From assembly GCA_964430205.1 (NCBI GenBank), contig CAYSER010000016.1, positions 1 through 21,276 on the forward strand: 21,276 nucleotides of DNA, read 5' to 3'. This DNA comes from CAJBLF01 sp964430205 (lineage in GTDB: Bacteria > Patescibacteriota > Gracilibacteria > Absconditabacterales > Absconditicoccaceae). The notes beneath the pieces are model-generated. The model was not told the origin of the DNA. It saw only the letters and a program-made list of their open reading frames with translations, and made no database searches. A program made the position numbers and the translations under genes. Below, piece by piece: positions 17,600-21,276 of this stretch. Position 1 is the first letter of the stretch, and the number at the start of each line of letters is the position of its first letter.

Positions 17600-19540
17600 A
17601 TGAAAAAGAAGGTATTTATAGCAGGAATGTTGATGCTTATAGGATGATTTAGCATCACTATCGCCCAGACAACAAGCACAGAGACAACAAGCACACAGAC
17701 GACAAGCACTGAAAGCGATGTCGGAAGCGATTTTGATATACAAAATGCCACGAACAACCTCCAAAGCCTAAAATCGGATTTGGATAAAGTCGTAGAAGAG
17801 CTCTTTGCATTGGACGCAAAGGAAAGATCATGAGACAACACCATTTCAGACAAATACAGGACTACAAGGAAAGAGATCGTAAATGTCATCCAGACCATCA
17901 ACCAGACGACAGATACGATAAACGAGCAGCTCCAGAAAATCGAGGCATACAAGAAACTCATGGTACTTACCTACAAGGATATCCAGTCATCAAGGTCAGG
18001 TATGGAAGATACAAAAGAATATATTGAGGATTTTGCGAATTTTATCTATAAATTGGACAATAAGCTCTATGATCAGGAAGATAATAAAATCGACGAGCTG
18101 AAGCTCCTAGTGAATTCAGAAAACATCCCAGTGACGCTAGCTAATGATAATATGGTACAATCGATGATGTCCCAGCTCAACAACCTGATGGGTGATTTCC
18201 AAGAAAATGAGCAATCGCAGCTTGATACGATGAAAAAACTCAATGATCTCAAGACCAAGACGAAAGAAGCGATAGCACAATATCAGATTGAAATAGAGAA
18301 ATTGCAGCAGAAAAAGAATTATTTACTCCAATTCATGAAACTCTATCAGAAAGATGCAGCACAAAGAAAACTGACATTGGAGAACTTCTTTGAAAGCACG
18401 AAATGAGTGTATGACAAGACCATCGAATTCGTTAAGGGGATCAAAAAATGAGTATACAACGTAGATTTCGATATGGAGAAGAAGCTACCACTATTGAATA
18501 AGCTTGAAGAAGACAATCAAGCATATCCATTTGCTTGGCCGCTCTACCCTATAGAAGAGATCCAGACATACTTCTGAGATATGGCATTCCAAAAAGAATA
18601 CGGTGTCCCTCAAGTGGGAATACAGATCAAAGCCGTACAATCGACTCCGGTATATGCAGCACGCAACGGAATCGTCTATTTCGTCGCAGACAATGAAGAG
18701 ATAGGTATCAATCGAGCGATGCTAGTACACACCGATGGATATGTTACTATCTATCAATATCTCAATAAGACCGTCGTCAAGCCGGGAGATATCGTGAGAA
18801 GAGGGCAATTATTATGATATAGCTGATGAGAGCCTTGAACAAGGGGTGCGGGATTCATCTCCAAAGGAGCAAATATTACCTTCGAGATTTTCAAGGATGG
18901 TATAGCGATGGATCCTTTCGATCTCTTGGATGCTAGCATCGTAAAAGAGAAAGAGGCGTTACCAGAAGGATATCAGATCAAATACCTGAGAGATAAATAC
19001 GTAAGACCTATCGACATAACAAATCTCGAATTGATGACAGGAGATACCTTGCTTGACAGAGAGAAACAATTCCTCTGGAGGTATGGTGTGGGGGTATATA
19101 GGCAGCCAACCTTCCGGGAAGATGTCGTGAAAGGAACGAATATCGACAAAGACGTAGTGATCTGCATTGCATTCGCGGAAAGTACCTTAGGGCATTATTT
19201 AAGCACGAACAACAATATCGGTAATGTGGGAAACAACGACAGATGAGACAGGGTATGATTTTACTCTGCATATGCAGGAGCGAGAGCTATTCCAGTGACA
19301 TTGAACAATGCGGCCCTGGGAAACTATCACACTATCAATCAGCTTTCAAGATACGGAAATAAGGACGGAAAGATCTATGCATCAAGTCCTATCAATCGGC
19401 AGACGAACGTCTTGAAATGCCTGAGTCAGATCAAAGGATATTATATCCCAGAAGATTTCCCATTCAGGACCTGACCGAATCCGAATATCGACAACCCTAC
19501 TCCTGAGACCGTCCAATTCGGAGAAAGCTTGAGCCAATAA
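17600..19540 (+). CDS. secreted protein: coiled coil, degenerate M23 domain, lysozyme-like domain
   Basis: A 646-residue exported envelope protein. A signal peptide (MKKKVFIAGMLMLIGGFSITIAQ) is followed by a Thr/Ser-rich repeat (TTSTETTSTQTTSTE), then coiled coil from about residue 50 to 270, as in EnvC-type amidase activators. The M23/LytM fold (about 325-440: TPVYAARNGIVYFVADNEE, VKPGDIVRRGQLLGYSGG, ANITFEIFKDG) has lost its zinc ligands: the HxxxD, YxHL and HLHFEI positions read QVGIQ, YQYL and NITFEI. It should not be catalytic. The C-terminal part (about 470-620) resembles lysozyme/soluble lytic transglycosylases, with a likely catalytic Glu in CIAFAESTLGH and NNNIGNVGNND. It probably remodels peptidoglycan or activates a partner hydrolase. 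Trp at FWEDV and INWQTN are CGG; many Gly are UGA. Domain borders are approximate. Confidence 0.88.
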
Positions 19541-19560
19541 GAAAATATATATATCAATCA

Positions 19561-19596
19561 AGAGGACTGAGTCATAATGATTCAGTTCTTTTTTTT
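19561..19596 (+). terminator. rho-independent terminator
   Basis: AGAGGACTGAGTC (19561-19573) pairs with GATTCAGTTCTTT, with G-U pairs and a 5-nt loop, followed by a T-run to 19596. It lies about 20 bases past the stop of the envelope protein gene. Confidence 0.85.
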
Positions 19597-19673
19597 ATGC
19601 TACATATCATTGTTTTCCATAAAGGAATGTATAGGGTAACGGACATATCATTTTACATGATAACGGGAGCGTC

Positions 19674-19961
19674 ATGCAGAAATGGTCCATTCATCACATC
19701 TTCGCGCAGGATAAAAGAAGGCAGTATAATATACATATCAAAGAGAATAGAACGACAATAGAAAGAGATAAACATAATGCTCTGCATATGTTCTTCGGAA
19801 ATGATAAGCCTAGAGAACAGTTATTGACCTTGCTCAAGCTCAACGAATCAGTAATCGATCCTGAGACAAGAGCAGCATTAAAAGAGATATTGGAAATACC
19901 TGAGGAATGATTCTATATCGAGGAGATCTTCAATCAGAGATATAAGAATAAGAACATATAG
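19674..19961 (+). CDS. small hypothetical protein
   Basis: A 95-residue soluble, charged protein with no recognised family. It runs from ATG at 19674 to TAG at 19959-19961, with one UGA (19908-19910) read as Gly; under the standard code it would stop at 78 residues. The N-terminal third is basic and may be strand-rich (WSIHHIFAQDKRRQYNIHI); the rest looks helical (QLLTLLKLNESVIDPETRA, ALKEILEIPEEG). Arg is only AGA/AGG and Trp is TGG. No clear promoter or Shine-Dalgarno sequence was found. The minus-strand terminator of the tRNA cluster lies 24 bases beyond. Confidence 0.65.
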
Positions 19962-19984
19962 ATTGGTCGGTATATTTTCGGAAC

Positions 19985-20010
19985 AAAAAAAAGAGCCGGT
20001 AAAGTGCTCT
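19985..20010 (-). terminator. terminator of the tRNA cluster
   Basis: On the minus strand AGAGC (20006-20010) and GCTCT (19992-19996) flank a 9-nt loop and run into eight U (from the A-run at 19985-19992). It lies about 30 bases after the 3' end of tRNA-Gly. Confidence 0.6.
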
Positions 20011-20038
20011 CTATGTCCGAGGATTTTTTGCTCCATGA

Positions 20039-20115
20039 TGGAGCGGGTGACGGGACTCGAACCCGCAACAGTCTGCTTGGAAGGCAGGCACTCTAGCCAA
20101 TTGAGTTACACCCGC
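20039..20115 (-). tRNA. tRNA-Gly(UCC)
   Basis: Acceptor GCGGGTG pairs with CACCCGC, discriminator T, CCA encoded at 20039-20041. The anticodon loop is CTTCCAA, anticodon UCC. The T-arm is GCGGGTTCGAGTCCCGT. It reads GGA/GGG glycine codons and is not the UCA tRNA needed for UGA. Confidence 0.95.
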
Positions 20116-20208
20116 ATATCTAATGTAGAATGTGTACAATTCAGAATGCAGAACTAATGGTAAGATATTTTGTTCTGAATTCTACATGCTTAATTCTGAA
20201 TTTTTATT
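20116..20208. repeat. inter-tRNA spacer with imperfect inverted ATTCT repeats
   Basis: AGAATGTGTACAATTCAGAA (about 20127-20146) and TTCTGAATTCTACA (about 20172-20187) form an imperfect inverted repeat, and a further TTCTGAATT copy follows. The motif matches the spacer at 12197-12229. No gene is seen. Confidence 0.45.
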
Positions 20209-20282
20209 TGGGCCTAGCTGGACTCGAACCAGCGACCAATCGGTTATGAGCCGACTGCTCTAACCAACTGAGCTATAGACCC
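20209..20282 (-). tRNA. tRNA with CAU anticodon (Ile2 or Met)
   Basis: Acceptor GGGTCTA pairs with TAGGCCC including wobbles, discriminator A, no encoded CCA. The anticodon loop is CTCATAA. The region after the anticodon (ACCGATTGGTCGCTGG) resembles tRNA-Ile2, whose C34 is changed to lysidine so that it reads AUA, but elongator Met cannot be excluded. It is not an initiator by its acceptor pairing. Confidence 0.9.
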
Positions 20283-20303
20283 ATGGAACAATTCTTAATG
20301 TTC

Positions 20304-20351
20304 AATTTCTAATTTCTAAACGACATGTTTGAAAATTGAAAATTAGAAATT
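20304..20351. repeat. 12-bp inverted repeat in the tRNA spacer
   Basis: AATTTCTAATTT (20304-20315) and AAATTAGAAATT (20340-20351) are perfect inverted copies. The loop contains ACATGTTTGAAAATTG. There is no T-tract with a GC stem, so it is not a normal terminator. Confidence 0.5.
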
Positions 20352-20360
20352 ATTTTTTGA

Positions 20361-20423
20361 TGGTGGGTGATAGAGGACTGAACCCCGTAGGACTACGGGG
20401 CGGGCCTATGACCCTCTGCTTAT
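20361..20423 (-). pseudogene. truncated tRNA-Val copy with 22-nt insertion
   Basis: The segment repeats the 3' half of the tRNA-Val located right beside it, including the ACCA end, the T-arm and the descending anticodon stem. It has one base missing in the T-loop and 22 extra bases at 20385-20406. The insertion point creates a perfect 8-bp hairpin, CCCCGTAG-GA-CTACGGGG (20383-20400). The 5' half is absent, so it cannot make a tRNA. Confidence 0.75.
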
Positions 20424-20439
20424 AATCATAATATGGTTA

Positions 20440-20516
20440 TGGTGGGTGATATAGGACTCGAACCTATGACCCTCTGCTTGTAAGGCAGATGCTCTAGCCA
20501 ACTGAGCTAATCACCC
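20440..20516 (-). tRNA. tRNA-Val(UAC)
   Basis: Acceptor GGGTGAT pairs with ATCACCC, discriminator A, CCA encoded. The anticodon stem TCTGC/GCAGA holds the loop CTTACAA, anticodon UAC. The T-arm is ATAGGTTCGAGTCCTAT. Confidence 0.95.
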
Positions 20517-20523
20517 ATATAAT

Positions 20524-20595
20524 CGGTCCCACGGGGAATCGAACCCCGATTGCAGGATTGAAAGTCCCGTGTCCTAACCGTTAGACGATGAGACC
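20524..20595 (-). tRNA. tRNA-Glu(UUC)
   Basis: Acceptor GGTCTCA with TGGGACC, discriminator G, no encoded CCA. The anticodon loop is CTTTCAA. The D-arm GTCTAACGGTTAGGAC is typical of bacterial tRNA-Glu. Confidence 0.95.
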
Positions 20596-20608
20596 ATGAT
20601 GGTATACA

Positions 20609-20685
20609 TGGCGGAATGGAAGGGACTCGAACCCTCGACCTCCCGCGTGACAGGCGGGCGTTCTAACCGGCTGAACTACCACTCC
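20609..20685 (-). tRNA. tRNA-Asp(GUC)
   Basis: Acceptor GGAGTGG with CCATTCC, discriminator G, CCA encoded. The anticodon stem CCCGC/GCGGG holds the loop CTGTCAC, anticodon GUC. Confidence 0.95.
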
Positions 20686-20695
20686 AAAGCACATT

Positions 20696-20768
20696 AGCCG
20701 ACTATCGGAATCGAACCGATAACCTATCGCTTACAAGGCGATTGCTCTGCCAGTTGAGCTAAGTCGGC
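20696..20768 (-). tRNA. tRNA-Thr(UGU)
   Basis: Acceptor GCCGACT with AGTCGGC, discriminator T, no encoded CCA. The anticodon stem ATCGC/GCGAT holds the loop CTTGTAA, anticodon UGU. Confidence 0.95.
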
Positions 20769-20780
20769 ATACCAGCATCG

Positions 20781-21044
20781 CTATGCGGTCTTCTTAGCGA
20801 ATGCTTTTGCTACTCTGGACTTCTTCCTTGCGGCGGTATTCTTCTTGATGATGCCGACCTTTTGGCACTTGTCGATATATTTATATACCTTAGCAAGCTC
20901 TTCTTGACCAAGCGATTCATTCTTATGTAAGCTTTTCAAGAGTTTTTTGATAGCCATTTTCATTCTGAGCTTAAATTCTGTATTCCTCTTCTGGAGTACG
21001 AGAGATCTATTAGCTGCTTTCTTTGCTGATTTAGTGATTGGCAT
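20781..21044 (-). CDS. rpsT: 30S ribosomal protein S20
   Basis: An 87-residue, Lys-rich three-helix protein that binds 16S rRNA in the small subunit. It begins MPITKSAKKAANRSLVLQKRN and ends with the typical KKNTAARKKSRVAKAFAKK. An in-frame ATG eleven codons upstream would add a hydrophobic, non-conserved tail, so the later start at 21044 is chosen; a TATATT box lies just before it. It is embedded between tRNA-Thr and tRNA-Asn on the same strand, so it may be transcribed with the tRNA cluster. Stop codon TAG. Arg is only AGA/AGG. Confidence 0.97.
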   Translation of the reverse strand: MPITKSAKKAANRSLVLQKRNTEFKLRMKMAIKKLLKSLHKNESLGQEELAKVYKYIDKCQKVGIIKKNTAARKKSRVAKAFAKKTA

Positions 21045-21078
21045 AGGGAATATATACAAAGTATAAATGATGATCAAA

Positions 21079-21151
21079 CTCCGAGGGAGGGACTCGAACC
21101 CACGACCCAGTGGTTAACAGCCACTTGCTCTACCGACTGAGCTACCTCGGA
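21079..21151 (-). tRNA. tRNA-Asn(GUU)
   Basis: Acceptor TCCGAGG with CCTCGGA, discriminator G, no encoded CCA. The anticodon stem AGTGG/CCACT holds the loop CTGTTAA, anticodon GUU. Confidence 0.95.
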
Positions 21152-21222
21152 ATATCAGTTATTTTTTCAATGAAGTTAGCTATAATAATCCAGAACAGGT
21201 TTTCAACCTAAAATGAATGAAT

Positions 21223-21276
21223 TACCGGGGACAGGACTCGAACCTGCACACCGTAAGGCACTTGGTTCTAAGCCAA
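21223..21276 (-). tRNA. tRNA-Leu(UAG), partial at window end
   Basis: The 3' part of a class II tRNA: the anticodon loop CTTAGAA, a long variable arm (GTGCCTTACGGTGT), the T-arm GCAGGTTCGAGTCCTGT and the acceptor strand CCCCGGT with discriminator A. The 5' part lies beyond the window edge. Confidence 0.85.

Noticed and set aside
20039..21276. a suppressor-type tRNA (Gly-UCA or Trp-UCG/CCG) in the tRNA cluster
   Set aside because: Every anticodon was read (UCC, CAU, UAC, UUC, GUC, UGU, GUU, UAG) and none decodes UGA, CGA or CGG.
1..21276. CRISPR array, insertion sequence or prophage
   Set aside because: No regularly spaced repeats, transposase motifs or phage structural genes were found; the short repeats seen are degenerate and irregular.

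Overview
The window comes from a bacterium with a reassigned genetic code, almost certainly a member of the Absconditabacteria (SR1; order Absconditabacterales). Under the standard code nearly every long gene breaks into pieces. Reading UGA as Gly and CGA/CGG as Trp (as I recall, NCBI table 37) joins the pieces in one frame and restores signature motifs: WGWDCHGLP, WTTTPWTLPSN and NRYWGSPIPVW in IleS, NQWANVVRWEMRTRLF in ProS, and the ABC signature LSGGQ in an SbcC/Rad50-like ATPase. Real Arg is written AGA/AGG/CGT/CGC, and genes stop only at TAA or TAG. All CDS coordinates below use this reading.

Layout. 1-2100: a possible gene tail, then two different thymidylate synthase genes in tandem on the minus strand. 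The downstream one (239-1069) has no recoded UGA or CGA and looks recently acquired. The other (1192-2100) is fully recoded. 2101-2338: a divergent promoter region. 2339-6454: a giant isoleucyl-tRNA synthetase carrying three inserted domains, one Nudix and two histidine-phosphatase. 6644-6958: a small membrane protein. 7145-9323: prolyl-tRNA synthetase followed by a stand-alone histidine phosphatase. 9414-10229: an AT-rich orphan gene that is invisible under the standard code and has a perfect 20-bp palindrome over its promoter. A bidirectional terminator then separates it from a minus-strand pair, the GTPase TypA/BipA (10253-12064) and a membrane-anchored sortase (12227-13078).

13241-17452: on the plus strand, an SbcC/Rad50-like ATPase, a HIT-family protein and an MFS-like membrane transporter. 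17600-19540: a secreted envelope protein with a coiled coil, a degenerate M23 (LytM) domain and a lysozyme/transglycosylase-like domain. 19674-19961: a small unknown gene. 19985-21276: a minus-strand tRNA cluster (Gly, Ile2 or Met, Val, Glu, Asp, Thr, Asn, partial Leu) that includes rpsT, a broken tRNA-Val copy and AT-rich repeats.

Functionally the window is mostly informational (two aminoacyl-tRNA synthetases, tRNAs, S20, TypA), with thymidylate synthesis, DNA maintenance and cell-surface functions around it. The most unusual object is the IleS with Nudix and phosphatase insertions. The most puzzling detail is a CGG codon, Trp in this code, at the invariant phosphate-binding Arg of both thymidylate synthases.
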